The position numbers and the translations under genes are program-made. A stretch of DNA of 64,000 nucleotides from Aspidiotus rigidus. Its lineage: Eukaryota; Arthropoda; Insecta; Hemiptera; Diaspididae. A model generated the notes under the pieces. It was not told where the DNA came from. It ran no database searches and saw nothing but the letters and a program-made list of their open reading frames with translations. The DNA is taken from assembly GCA_035079385.1 (NCBI GenBank), contig JAVHKY010000063.1, forward strand, positions 558,001-622,000. Direction: 5' to 3'. Numbering within the stretch: the first letter of the stretch is position 1; every line of letters starts with the position of its first letter. Positions 44,115 through 56,215 of the stretch are shown here, one piece after another.

Positions 44115-44167
<53 letters not shown>
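44115..44167. repeat. (ATT)n microsatellite
   Basis: About 53 bp of perfect ATT trinucleotides followed by a T run, inside intron 1 of the divergent Runx gene. Confidence 0.95.
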
Positions 44168-44168
<1 letters not shown>

Positions 44169-44861
44169 TTTTTTTTTGCTATTAGAAATTAAAGTTTGAG
44201 GGGGGGTTTCTTTATTGGGCCAGGGGGATCACGGCAGCCCATAATTGTATAATATTCTTCAAATTCGAGGTGTTATTTGATGATAATTTTTTTTTACAAA
44301 GTACTTGACACGTATAAGAATAGGACTGGTGAGAGTAGATATTCTTCCAAATAGGGCTAAAATGTAAAATTCAAATCAACTTTTGTCCACGACGATTTGA
44401 TATATTATCAAAAGTCCACATTTCTTAATTCTAGAATTAGTATCCTAGTCCGGAAGAAATGCATACGGCCCACATATTCGTACCAATACTTGCGGTGTAT
44501 GATTCTCTCAGTGCTGTAATTTTCTATTGCGATTGTGCAATCTGTGTTTATTTTAAGAATAGCCACCAGTCGACAATAAATATGAACCTATACAAATAGA
44601 AATTGAAGGAAAATTTATCGATGAGAGGGATATGGAAAAGAAAATCATCTTTTAAAACACTACACATTTTTGATAATATTGTTTTCATTTTGTTTGTACA
44701 GAAATTATTCAGGCTAAAAGTAGTGTTGATTTGTTGCTAATCAAGACGTTGAGGGCAATATCTTATTATTCCTCATCTAATGAGAATGTTTTGTCTATCT
44801 GTGTAAAGTTCCATAACTATTCGATTTTTTTTCCTAATTTCCCTTTATTCGAGTAAGGTTT

Positions 44862-45135
44862 TTGAATGAATTTCAACGTTCTCACTCCAGTAGGGTGGAG
44901 TGCTGGGCGAAAAAATTTAAAAAAAAAGAAGGAAAATCATTGATTCAGTGCTTCTCAGGGTACGTGCGTTGAGCGCTGCAGTTCTAAAAATTCAATTGTC
45001 GTGATAAGTAACACAGGTAACTCATTTTTATGAAGCATTGAAACGAACAAAAATTGTAGCCTCTGTAATTTCCTTTCAAATGAATCCAATCTTAGATAAA
45101 TTTGGTAACTATTTATTGAAAAATTCTCAAGTGAA
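44862..45135 (+). mobile_element. Helitron-like element fragment (copy H3)
   Basis: The segment aligns with 56350-56610 of the full copy. Shared blocks include AACTCATTTTTATGAA, GAACAAAAATTGTAGCC and TCTGTAATTTCCTTTC, plus the CTCCAGTAGGGTGGAGT-like hairpin. Both termini are missing. Confidence 0.65.
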
Positions 45136-45251
45136 CAATTCCACTTTATTATATCTACATGAAAAATTGAGTGAAACAAATCAAGAAAAAATTCGCAGCA
45201 GTCATGACTAGCTGCTCGGAATTACCTTCATTAACTTTGTTAATTGAGGCA

Positions 45252-46698
45252 AACAGGGAACCTGTTGTGGTATTTACTAGTCGAGCTTGAACTTCTTTAG
45301 AGTAGAGTTATACTAGGCTCAACTTAGACTTAGTATAAGCGTAGTATATAGCCAAATGAATAAAGGTCATGTTTCATGTCTTTCTCAGTAGTTGGTAACT
45401 TTACAGGGGTGACTCGCAGTCTCTCGTTCTCCCCCTCCGTGGTGTACTCTAAAATGTATTATAAGCCTGGTGTATGTATATTACGTTTTTATAATGAAGG
45501 CTAAACCTGCTAGATACAAAGTATAAGCTACCTTTTGAGTCTATCGAACATAAGAAACCTAGACCGAGTATAAAGTTCGTATAAAGTAGGCAGTAAGGTT
45601 ATACTACGTGCAAGACTACTTTATACTAGCTGTATTACACTGGGGTCCGTTCAATTCGGCGCGATGACTTACATCGGCGCCGAAATGAGTCGGCGCAAAT
45701 AGCTCGAACATTTTTTTCTGAAAGTCGGCGCAAACAGAAAAATTGCAAGAAAGTTAAAATTGGCGAATATTATATTATTTTAACATCAGAAGAAATGATT
45801 TTCGAATTAATCTCGCAAGGAGGGAAATAACTAGCAGATTTCTCAATCACCCACGAGGTATAGCCCTACCTCAAGCTATGCTAATGCGGGGGTCCAAGCC
45901 TACTTTATACTAGCTATAATACTAGGACTTAAGCTGTGTAGTAGGATCTAGTAAAGAGGCTTTAGCCTACTACAGGTCTATATTAAGCCTAGTATAGGCT
46001 GAAATCAGGGGCGGGGGAACTCGTAGATTTCTCACTCACCCACAAGGTATAGGCCTGCCTCAAGCTATGCTAATTCGGAGGTCGAAGCCTACTTTATACT
46101 AGCTATGCTAATACGGGGGTCCATACTAGAACTTAAACTATGTAGTAGGATCTAGTAAAAAAGGCTTTCGCCTACTACAGGTCTATATTAAGCCTAGTAT
46201 AGGCTGAAATAACTCGCAGATTTCTCACTCACCCACAAGGTATTGGCCTGCCTCAAGCTATGCAAATTCGGAGGTCGGAGCCTACTTTATACTAGCTTTA
46301 TTATACTAGCCCAGTAGGCCTAGTGTAGGATAACAATGGGGGGGGGGTGTATATATGAAGTCACAGATTTTCAATCACCCACGGGGTATAGGCCTAGTAT
46401 TTATAAGCTTGAACCTAGTATAACCCTACTACAATACAAAGTATAAGCCACCTCCTAAGTCTATGGTACATAAGAAACATAAATCGAATATAAAGCTACT
46501 ATAAAGTAGGCTTGGACCTCATATAAGCCTAGCATAATATATAGAATAAACCCAGTATAATATACTGCTCGAATCAGAGAGAAGTCCACTCCTATCATCT
46601 ATAGCTCGGAGGTGAAAATTTTTCCAAGTCCAACGTTTTTCCTCCTGGCGCCCGGCGTTTTTCATCGAATTACCCTCCAATAAAACAGGTTCCCTGTT
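45252..46698. repeat. AGTATA/CTAGTATA-rich block bounded by inverted AACAGGGAACCTGTT
   Basis: AACAGGGAACCTGTT occurs at 45252-45266 and its reverse complement at 46684-46698. The DNA between is dominated by variants of TAGTATAAGCCTAGTATAGG and contains three to four tandem copies of a unit of about 190 bp. No ORF of note is present. It may be a non-autonomous element carrying an internal tandem array. Confidence 0.6.
45826..46400. repeat. tandem repeat, about 190-bp unit, three to four copies
   Basis: The marker TCTCA(A/C)TCACCCAC recurs at 45841, 46030, 46223 and, diverged, 46368. Each is followed by AGGTATxGxCCTxCCTCAAG-like text, CTACTTTATACTAGCT and TAGTAGGATCTAGTAAA. Copies differ by substitutions and indels. 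Confidence 0.8.
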
Positions 46699-46739
46699 AA
46701 AAACTTGCTGAACTGACTTCAAACAAAGGAGGAAGAAAG

Positions 46740-48700
46740 GAGGAGACAGAGATACCTAAACATATTTTTGCTCCTGGAACCATAAACCTGACAAACGTAA
46801 CCTTCATTTCACGGAAGAAGAAGGAAGACTGCTGGAAAAGGGCATTCAGTACTGCAGCCAGAGAGACTGAGCCAGTGTAAGCTTGAAAGTATGGCCATTA
46901 ACTGCAAACAATTAATCCAAAACATGGAATATGACGTGAGACCAGAAGCCCAAATTAGAATTTAGGAAGTACTATTGGACATCAAGGAGAATATGAGCCA
47001 AACCAACAACAGAACGCAAGTAATGCAGAGAATGGTCACGTATTTACAAAAGAAGAACCTGATTTTGACAAAGGCGGGCAAAAGTAATACGGTACCGGTA
47101 GTGGTAATAGAGAAGCATTAAACACAAAAAGTGGAGTCGTACATTGCAGAGGATAAATACCTAGAGCTGACAAAGGACCCGACACAGTAATACCAAAACA
47201 GGTTGAAAGCTGTGCTGAGAAAGAAAAATGTACATGGCAATGAAAGAATGCTTGATATGAACCCGGTAGCACTGAAATTCAGGGGGATTGTAAAACTCCA
47301 CAAAACAAACTGTTTGATGAAACCACTGACTAATAGCATTCAATCACCGTATTACAAGATAATGAAGATCGCAGCCACATTCTTGAAAGAAAACTACCAG
47401 TTTGCACCCACAAAAAGTATCAGAAACAACAGTGACCTAATAGAGCAACTGGACAAGGTGGGAATTAAGAGGAATGACAAGTTGGTATCCTTGGATGTAA
47501 TAAACATGTTCGATACCATACCAAAGGAGAAGCTTGTCACCTTGCTTTGAAACAATAGATATCATGGAAATCCCGACCAGTGAAAGTACGCCAAAATAGA
47601 GGACAAGATTTTGAGCCAAACCCAGTGCCGCATCAATAACAAAGTTCTATATAGCCAGGAAAAGGGGCTAGCGGTGGGATCACCGCTGTCACCAATAATG
47701 GCGGAGATATTCATAAATGATATAGAAAACAAGATATTGAAAGGCAGCAATTCCAGAAACTCGATCAAGCACTAGGTCAGATATGTTGTTGATATACTAA
47801 TTGTGCGGTCAAGTACTAACACAGGTGCAATCCCATCTTGAAACAAATGCGATGAAATTAATAAATTTACAGTAGCAAAGGGCAATGAGACCATCAACTA
47901 TTTGGACCTAACAGTTACACTGGCAAACAACCACAAAAATACAAAATCTACAGGAAGCTGACACACACACAGACACCATAATCCCATATGACTTGTACCA
48001 ACACCCTAGGCACAAGTTAGCGGCAATCCAGAACTACTGCTATCTGGATACTTCTGTCCTGAAAAACAATTAAGAGAAGAGGAATGAAATTGAGATAGTA
48101 AAACAAATTCCAGAAGCCAATGGCAACCACGGAGGTATGGTGGAGAGAGTCTTTGGGAAAATGGAAGCCAAGAAAGGAACCTGTGATGGTACAAAGAGAA
48201 AATACTCCAGATCAACACATATATAAGAAATTACACAAACAAGGTGATGAAGGTGTTTAACAGCTATGACGTGAATGTAGGCATCCAAAATAACCCACCC
48301 ATGGTCAGAATCAGTAATGACCAAATGGAAGAAGTGGACAAGGAAAGCTTGAGCGGAGTGTACGAGCTTAGTTGTAAACAGTAGTGCGAAGATATCTATA
48401 TTGGTGACATAGGGAGAAAGTTTAAGATCAGGAACAAGGAGCATGAAACATTGAGGGAGAAAGAAGGTGAGAGATCACTGTTTGATAAACATTGTAACAA
48501 AGAACAACACAATGGAGAAGGAATATTTGAAGTCATACACATAGAGAATTGTAGAGAATCGCACAAAGAGAAGAAAACTCTGGGAATAGACGGAGATTGT
48601 AAAGGCAAAGAGGAAGAAAGGCAGCCCTTGGAACAATGTTATCACGACAGTGAAAAATTATTGAGCCTAGTGATTGTATAAGAAAAAAATAAAACCAACC
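46740..48700 (+). pseudogene. decayed Penelope-like element (reverse transcriptase plus GIY-YIG)
   Basis: The order matches a full Penelope-like protein. The N-terminal FTEEEGRLLEKGIQYC lies near 46810. Next come VALKFRGIVKLHK, LTNSIQSPYYKIMKIAATFL and LVSLDVINMFDTIP (47260-47530). The palm follows with VGSPLSPIMAEIFINDIE (about 47675) and RYVVDILIV (about 47785), then NYLDLTVTLANN. The GIY-YIG domain, SGVYELSC ... CEDIYIGDIGRKF, lies near 48355-48440. Several stops and frameshifts interrupt it. The catalytic RYVDD motif is changed to RYVVD, losing an essential Asp, so it is dead. Confidence 0.85.
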
Positions 48701-48818
48701 AATAAGATGGCAGAAAATTTGGTAGCCAATACAAACGCAGCATATTGTTCAACAGAGTGAATCAATCACAAAGCAGCATATTATAGCCAATAAGAACACA
48801 CTGTCATATTGTAAGAAT

Positions 48819-50243
48819 GGACGATAATGAATTGAGTCCCATGAATTGAGTCCGGTGCAAAAAACCGCGAATTGAGGCCGAGGAAAAAAAGATGTACAAA
48901 TTCAGTCCCGAGAAAAAAAATGAAGATGTATGAATTCAGTCCTGTGGCAAAAAATTGAGATGTATTGTTGCGTTTTACTTCAACATAAAAGTCGTGAAAG
49001 GAAATTTCTCCAAAGGAATCGAAAGGATAACACAAGCTTTTTTAGAATTACACAAAATATTTACTTGGATTCATAATTCCACAATTGAAATATAAGATAC
49101 AACGAAAGAAAATAATAGAATGTTTTTCGGATGAACGTCGAAAGTTTAAGAATTTGACGCGAGATAAATAACGCGGAATACTCGAGGATAGCAGGTTGCT
49201 CGTTAGAGAGTGTACTGAATGCCTTTGATAACTGAGTACTGGTTTGACCATTGTATCCAATCCGCTTATATAGGGAGAAAATAAATGATTAAGTGGAAAA
49301 TAAAGCAATTAATATTAGTTACACGAGAAATAGCAAAATGGTTTCAAGGAATTAGATAGAGAAAAAGTTTCGTAAGAACAAAGAAGTAATTAAGATTATC
49401 GAAGAGCGAATACACAGTAAGTTTGCCAAAAAGAATATACAAGATATAAGACACATGTATGAATTAGTAGATTAGAGTAGTTGAACGGAAGAAGAATATC
49501 GAAGAACATCCGTTGTGGACGCAAGATAAAGGTTCGTAGAAAAATAAGGTAATTGAGTAAAGAGAAAAACAGAATGAACAAGATGATGAGAAAAAGCAGT
49601 AAGATTAGCATTGACGTAAAAGGAAAGAAAGACGTCAATGAGAGAGAGGAAGCCAAAAAGAGAGATAGAAAATACAGGGGAGATGATAAAGAAAAAATAT
49701 ACGAGTAGGAAAATTGAAGAGTTTGAAGAAATTGGAAGTTGGATGAAAAAGCTGAAAGCTGAGCTAAAAGCTGAGCTAGATACAACAGTATTAAACATTA
49801 TGTTTTACCATAGACACATATCTTCCGGGTACTTTAAGCCTTTCTAGTAATACAGGATTTAAGAAGTTGATGTGAATGAAGCGTTCTTGGAAGATCAGTT
49901 CACCAAATTACACGAGGGGAAAATGACGCGTTATGAATTTGTGAAATCTGTGTCGCGAAAATTTTTACCTACAAAAGTCAAATTTTCTGATTGAAATACT
50001 TGTCCTTTAATATAAAACTGGTTTCAATTTTTCTTTAACAAAAACAAATTTTATTGTAAAACTGGTCTGATTTTCTTTTTTAACGAAAACAAATTTTATT
50101 CAATATACAATTCATACATCAATTTATCGGACTCAATTTATACAACAATTCTTTTTTTATGGGACTCAATTCATACATCGCCCGCCAGGGAGAGGACTGA
50201 ATTCCTGTAAAAATACAAAAACGGGACTCAATTCGTAATTTCC
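48819..50243. mobile_element. non-autonomous Mutator-like element with 9-bp target duplication
   Basis: TGTAAGAAT flanks both sides (48810-48818 and 50244-50252). The ends are GGACGATAATGAATTGAG and, inverted, GGAAATTACGAATTGAG. Subterminal arrays of GAATTGAGTCC-like words point inward from both ends. The interior has no transposase; the longest frames (for example 49638-49847, with a charged helical Lys/Glu-rich stretch) are not recognisable. It is inserted into the 3' tail of the Penelope-like element, since GTGAA(T/C)CAATC-type sequence flanks it on both sides. Confidence 0.8.
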
Positions 50244-50252
50244 TGTAAGAAT

Positions 50253-50460
50253 TAATGTGTTCTAAGAGTGAACCAATCTATCACAACGCTGGATTGTTAT
50301 AGTCAATAGGATCATAGTGTTACATGTACTATAAAATCTCATATTTAAGGCCTTGTACTTCAGTAGCGACAACTCCCGAAAGTACTCTTGTAAGCCAACT
50401 AATAAAGTAAAATTGTACACTTGAGAATTTTACAATATCTAGTGCTCCACTTACACCTCA
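50253..50460 (+). mobile_element. continuation of the Penelope-like 3' tail after the Mutator insertion
   Basis: GAGTGAACCAATCTATCACA and TTATAGTCAATAGG repeat text found just left of the insertion (48755-48795). The segment ends with CCCGAAAGTACTC and an AATAAAGT word typical of a retroelement tail. Confidence 0.55.
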
Positions 50461-50533
50461 CCACATTCAATATGAGTCTCATTGGTAACTATTTGTGTCT
50501 GGGCTAGTGCATTTCTACATAATTATACATTAG

Positions 50534-50681
50534 GCGTCTCCTACAATCAAACAAAGTTGGCAACGAGCAATTTTGAAACGGTAGTGGTGTGTAAAAAACG
50601 AGCAACCGAATCAAACTCATTTGTTTCGGTTGCCCGTTGCTCGTTCACGTTGCTCAGTTTGTTTCATTGTAGCGGACCCCT
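50534..50681. mobile_element. MITE with about 30-bp terminal inverted repeats
   Basis: The left end GTCTCCTACAATCAAACAAA and the right end, inverted, GTCCGCTACAATGAAACAAA, are each followed by GCAACG words. The 148-bp body cannot encode a protein. Target duplication is unclear. Confidence 0.7.
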
Positions 50682-50762
50682 TATTGTGTTCAAACAGTGA
50701 GAGAATAATTAAACCAGTTGCTTTAGGTGACTCCAGAAACATACAAGTTTTACGTATTTTTA

Positions 50763-51334
50763 TGAGAATGTGAGGTGAATAAAAATTGCAACCTCTGTAA
50801 TTTCCTTATGAACGAATTCAATTTTATCGCCGTCAGATTTTGAAACCAAAATTGCATTGAGTACCTCGTACAAGAACGATTGAGGGCGTTTCATGCGTCT
50901 GTACAATTGACGTAATGCGTTAGGGGTATAATAGTTTATGTAGCAAGTCAAGTTCATCCATCTCTTCAATCACTGGGGCTGGCAAAATATCGACGAATTA
51001 GTTAGTTTTTTGCTGCGATACAGTCTTTGCGTATTAAATTAGCGCTTACGAGAATTGGTGTTCAATGCAAATCAGTTCTTGCGCATATTAGATTTTATAA
51101 TAATATTGGTTTTCATTTTTTACGTAACTTGGTAATTTATATTGCGGACACCCGCACTCTCTTTTGTCTTTAACCTAAAAGTTATTGGTAAAAATGAAGT
51201 ATTGCCAGTGGTACTGAATTTTTGAAGAACCTAGAAGGGTAGCAAAACGATCTTCTGAAACGCGAAGTACCTACAAAATACGAATATCTACAGAACACGT
51301 GACTATAGCGGTCAGGCGCGCCGCCAACCGCTAG
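50763..51334 (+). mobile_element. Helitron-like element (copy H2)
   Basis: The 3' end is a GC-rich hairpin-prone segment followed by AACCGCTAG and T at 51335, fitting the CTRR|T rule of Helitrons. Internal blocks match 56550-57186, and the GTCAGATTTTGAAACC block is shared with the copy at 23211. The 5' end is missing. Confidence 0.7.
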
Positions 51335-52789
51335 TTCGTAAATAAGCTTGAAAGTCGTTAGGGTCGAGTAGTAGAATTTGATATGCGAAAAAAAAACCGC
51401 GAACCTCTCGCAAATTATTCTTCATTGACTAACAACTGAAGTTAAGTTGAACAGTGTAAACTGGATGGTCGAAAACCAATTTAATTCTTGAGTGTTATTT
51501 TTAGTTGAATTTGCAAACAAGATACACTGTGCAGATCATGATGTATGATGATTCTCGAAAGATTTTCGCATGTTCATATATAATTTTAAATTTTATTTTC
51601 TAGCACAGTCCAATAAACGTATTGACTATATCGTGATCTTAAAATATTTGTCTCTCATTCAGCTCTTGATGCCTGAAAACATATTAGGGTATTTTTAAAT
51701 AAATTTATAAATCCAAAAGAACACGTATTCAATTTTTTTGACCGACCATTTCAAAAATTTTGACAATATTTTGTTGGGTGAAAATATAAAATATTTTTCT
51801 TGAAAACAAAAAAAAAACTATTAAATTGCTTGAAAAATATTTTATCAACTTTTTCCTCCTTTCTTTTCGTAGAAACCTGATTTACTCGAAAATAATTTAA
51901 AATTAAAGTAGGTATACTTATAGGTATACGCATTTTCAAATCGATTTGCTACGCATGTACGTACGGGTATATCCAATTTATTAACTCATCAAATCATCAA
52001 TCCACTAACTATCCCTTTGACGAATTATAACTTTTTAAGAAGGTTGACTGTATTTATTATTTCATAGACTTTGTAATTTCTTATAGTTTTACTAGCTAAT
52101 TTTATAAATTTAGAATCGTTTGTGACCTGTGCCTTGATGACAATTGATTGTAAGCATGCAACATGTAGATAAGTATTTACGAGAAGCTTAGCATATAAAG
52201 AGAAACAGGGAGAAAATATACTATGTTAGTATTAAGACGACCCTGCACGATGAAATTTTGTTTGGAAAAGTCTGCATATTGTGCAGTCAATGACTCGAAA
52301 CTTTTTAGTTTAGATAGGTCAAGAATAACGTGACTTCCAATATCAGCATCCATACAATCGCAATCTTTGATGACACTTCACGTGGATTATTTTCCTTACA
52401 TAGCGTTCGGAGAACTTGAAAAGTTTTGTAGCACGTATATTATATTGTATATATTTACTTGTCCGAATAGAGAAACGAATGAGAACGCTGAGCTTCGTCC
52501 GTACTGAAGAGAAGGGTCTATTTTCATTTTGTCATTCGTTACGTAAAATTTTCGAAAGTTCACTCTGTCGCAAGATATTGAGTGAAAAAGGAGGTTACGT
52601 GTGGGTAGACACGCCGAGGATAATTTCCCACGAATTTTCAACTTCTTGAAGGGTTGGTTACGTATCTTCTACGTACACGCAATTCTACGTGTGTGTACGC
52701 AACTTTTATATAATATTCCTTTTCGAACTACTCGCGCGTTCGATGACCGCGACCTATTTGTAAATTCTCCCTCTCTTTTTTGTTTACAG

Positions 52790-52903
52790 GAAAAACATTC
52801 AGTCTTTCTATTATAGTGCAGTCGCGCCCAGCTATGGTGGGAATCTATAACAAAGCTATAAAAGTTACCGTGGATGGACCCAGAGAGCCGAGATCAAAAA
52901 GTA
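52790..52903 (+). CDS. Runx: Runx transcription factor, divergent paralog, coding exon 2
   Basis: Acceptor TTTGTTTACAG and donor AGTA|GTAAGT bound a 114-nt, phase 1-1 exon that completes the Runt domain: (G)KTFSLSIIVQSRPAMVGIY, then [18 protein letters not shown]. The last 17 residues are as in the canonical paralog, including the [11 protein letters not shown]-contact loop. The preceding strand is diverged, with SRPAMVGIY in place of NPPQVATY. The exon sits 10.9 kb after exon 1, across an intron filled with mobile elements. Confidence 0.93.
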
Positions 52904-55900
52904 GTAAGTATACAAATGTCCATAATTATACTACAAATATACTTATAGAGTAACCTTTATAAGAAAATAAAATCTACGTGCGATGATGGTTGAGTATATC
53001 ATTCCGCTTCCTTCGTTAATTTCCGCCCGCCCTGTTTAGTTCAACTCCTTCTCCCATCATAGAAATAACTATAACTTTACAATGTTATAGTGAAATAGTC
53101 TAGTAGGTATTCCACTGAACAATATAAAGAAAGCAGTAGGCCTACAAAAACATCGAAATCAGGAAAGGCCTTGAGGAAAATTAGGATTCCATTATCACTT
53201 AAGAAGTGAAGAAGACTTTTGAGTATATAGACGCGCGCCAGAGACGATATTGTCAGTGCAGGCACAATTTTATCCTTATTTATGCGCAATTGAAGTAAGT
53301 CTAGTATTTCCAACGCTGTACGTATTGACATGATTCAATTATAGTGTAGGGGTCGGGTATAATTCGTTCGTATGAAAGGGGTTGAATTTGTCAAAAATGA
53401 GGGCACAATTTCGAGAAAATTAAATGCAAAATTAGAATCTAGGTTGACGACTTCCACTAGATGTGACAAAAATACGTGACAAATGACTAACTTCATGAAG
53501 AACTTTATTGAAAGTTTTAATGAACATCTCTTTACTGACCATCCAGAAGTGCTATTATAAATGATTTTTGTCGTACGCTCTAATTTCCTCATCAAAATGG
53601 TCGAACAGACCGAGGGAGCTCACTTTGTGCATCTCTAATTACAATTTTGACTTCACGTACCCAGTTAGAAGGAAAGGTATACGAAATTCTCGCCAGCAAT
53701 GTGCTAGGATCAAAAATTACACATACCCTTTACGTTGCATTAACTGGATAAAAAATACGTTCGCAGAAGAGTGGGAACGGGTGATACGTACAACAGACAT
53801 ATATACTGTGGTGCACTGATGTTTAAACGTAGTGGCACAAAATCCTCTGATTAGCTCGTTCTTTGTCTCTTCCACTTTATACTGCTGCAGTGTAACCTCA
53901 TTCCACTTGCATGCTTCATGAGTCTCGATAAAAGCATACTACTTCCCTTCTCTTCCTTACTCTCTCACTCTCTTTCTTCTACTTTACGAGTATTCTGTTC
54001 ACTTTTCGACGGCGCAAAATTTGCATTTTGAAAAATCGTCTGTTGTCAATTGAAAAGGGGTTTTTTTCTTCTTTTTAACGTGCATGTTGTTCCACTGGTA
54101 TTATATATATGCGAAAAGAGAAAAAAAGGGGCGTACTATTTGACAAATGTTTGATTTTTTTGGAATTTGCGGCTTTTATTGTACATGTTTTCCTCCTTTT
54201 GAAAATATTTTACTTTTGTGTTCTCATTTCATTTGTTTATCTATACATTTCGATTTAGTAGCTAGTAAATGAGATAGTTTTTGCTTACAAAAGTACATAT
54301 AAGAGTTTGACTCGGCGGTTGTATTTTTTCCTTCATTCCGCAAACAACTCGGAATCTATTAACTTTAATGAAGATGTAGTTCAATATTTAGTTTTTTCCT
54401 TAACATAATTCAAATCAAAGGAAGTCTTCATTTTATTTTTCAATACTACTTTGATTGACGCAGAGGTGTTTATATGATTTTAAACTGACACGACAATTCG
54501 ATAACTCGACGAAAAAGTTCTTTGTGTTATCAAAACAACGCAAAATTATGTTGCATTCCATGTTGAATTGAAATTAGTTGTCCAAAGACTTTGTGCGATA
54601 TGTTTCATCTTGAAAACTTCGTTTTTCACTTTTCAAACTAGAAAACTAGTCCAGAATCTGCGTTTCATGACAGAGTAATTTTACAATTGAAAAATAAGGA
54701 TTTTATAACTACATGCACCGCGAAATTTTAAAATAGCGTAAGAAAGTATTTGTTGAATGAATTTGAGACGGTTTCAAAATGTGAAAGGATGCAAAATGTA
54801 AGTTATGGAGATTGATTGCTGATGACGAAACATGCCGGAAAATGATAGGTTCATCTGTTTGATTTCAGTGATATGAAAGAGGAAAATAAAGGCTCAGGAG
54901 AAGATTTGAAAGAAAATACGTCTTTTTTGTGATGACAATTATTGATGAAGGAGAATTTACGATCTGGTTTCCCTAAATCCTGATTTACAGCCGCCGTGAA
55001 GCGTGGGGTGAGGCTGGAGAATTTTTTGAAGTTGATCATTGAATGGTGTCTAATAAACGAATCCGTTCCTTAAAGTTACGGCTATCCATAATAAACGTGA
55101 ATGACGAATACTCCGAAGTGGAGTAAAGCATGCAAACCGCAGAAAAATAAAAGACGACACTTTGGATTAGTTACGGTACGGACCGAAAAACTGCTATATT
55201 AGTTTTTCTTGCCCGACTGTAAATTGGAGCATTGTACGTAGGGGGTTGGGGTTAAGAAACAATTTACGGTTATATCCACCGAGGTAGACATTCGAGGACA
55301 TTAATTTCATTCGAGCTTTTAGTTTTATAAATTACTTGATTTGGAGAGTTCAAAAAGGTTTCGATCGAAAGTGAAGTCAAGAAATTAAGGAAAGTAGCTT
55401 AACGATGTCGATTGATTTTGAAATTCTAGATGAGATATGAATGTTGGAAGCGACGTAATTTTCCCAAAAGATTACCATGTATCTAATATTCACGTTTTGC
55501 TCAGAAAAGAACAAAATATATTTTTAGAACTCACGATGAAACATTACTTAATTTTTTTGGAAAAACTCTCACTTCTGTTACCAGATACGTCTGCAATAAA
55601 GTACTAAATCACTGCGAAAAGAGTGTAACACACTATACTAATATTTCAGAAACGCCATCTTGAAGCAGATTTCATCTCAACTATTGGAGTTTTGTCGTTA
55701 AGAAAGCTCTGTTATGATTTAGAGAGATCGTCTTTTAGACTTTTTGTGTAGGGGCGCCATGCTGTACACTTGGAGCGGTTGGTTGTAAATCGAGGAAGGT
55801 AGCGGAATCGTGGGATTTGTAACATAATTCGTTCGATGATCGTGGTCAAATAGAACTTGGTTGTCTTGAAACTCTCAAAATCTTACTGGGAGAATTATGA

Positions 55901-56215
55901 GAGGAAGTGAACGATATGATTAAGAAAGGACAATACTTTTTTAAACACAAGAGTTCGCAATCCATTGAGTTTTTTAATATGGTCTTGAGTTCACAAATTT
56001 CGAATCGATTTATTGAAACGAAAAATTCGTTGTCTTTTGTTTTTGTAAATCTTTGACGATATGGACGAGGAATATTTTTATTTGGATACTACTGCGTCTG
56101 AAAAACTAGGATGTACGTCGATCATTATCTTCAGGAGTACGGGACAAGTTAGTAGCAATATTAAGAGATTCCACGTCCATATCCTTGTGAATTAGTGAAC
56201 AACCAACATTGGTAA

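Larger units (their letters stand above)
41936..52789 (+). other. intron 1 of the divergent Runx gene (10.9 kb)
   Basis: This intron contains an (ATT)n microsatellite, a Helitron-like piece, a tandem array bounded by a short inverted word, a decayed Penelope-like element with a Mutator-like element in its tail, a MITE and another Helitron-like copy. The remaining stretches (about 42000-44100 and 51340-52780) show no genes. Confidence 0.8.

Noticed and set aside
49396..49798. Overlapping minus-strand ORFs of 108-129 codons rich in Phe, Leu and Ser
   Set aside because: They are the reverse of purine-rich DNA inside the non-autonomous Mutator-like element. No motif is present, and the hydrophobic look comes from composition.
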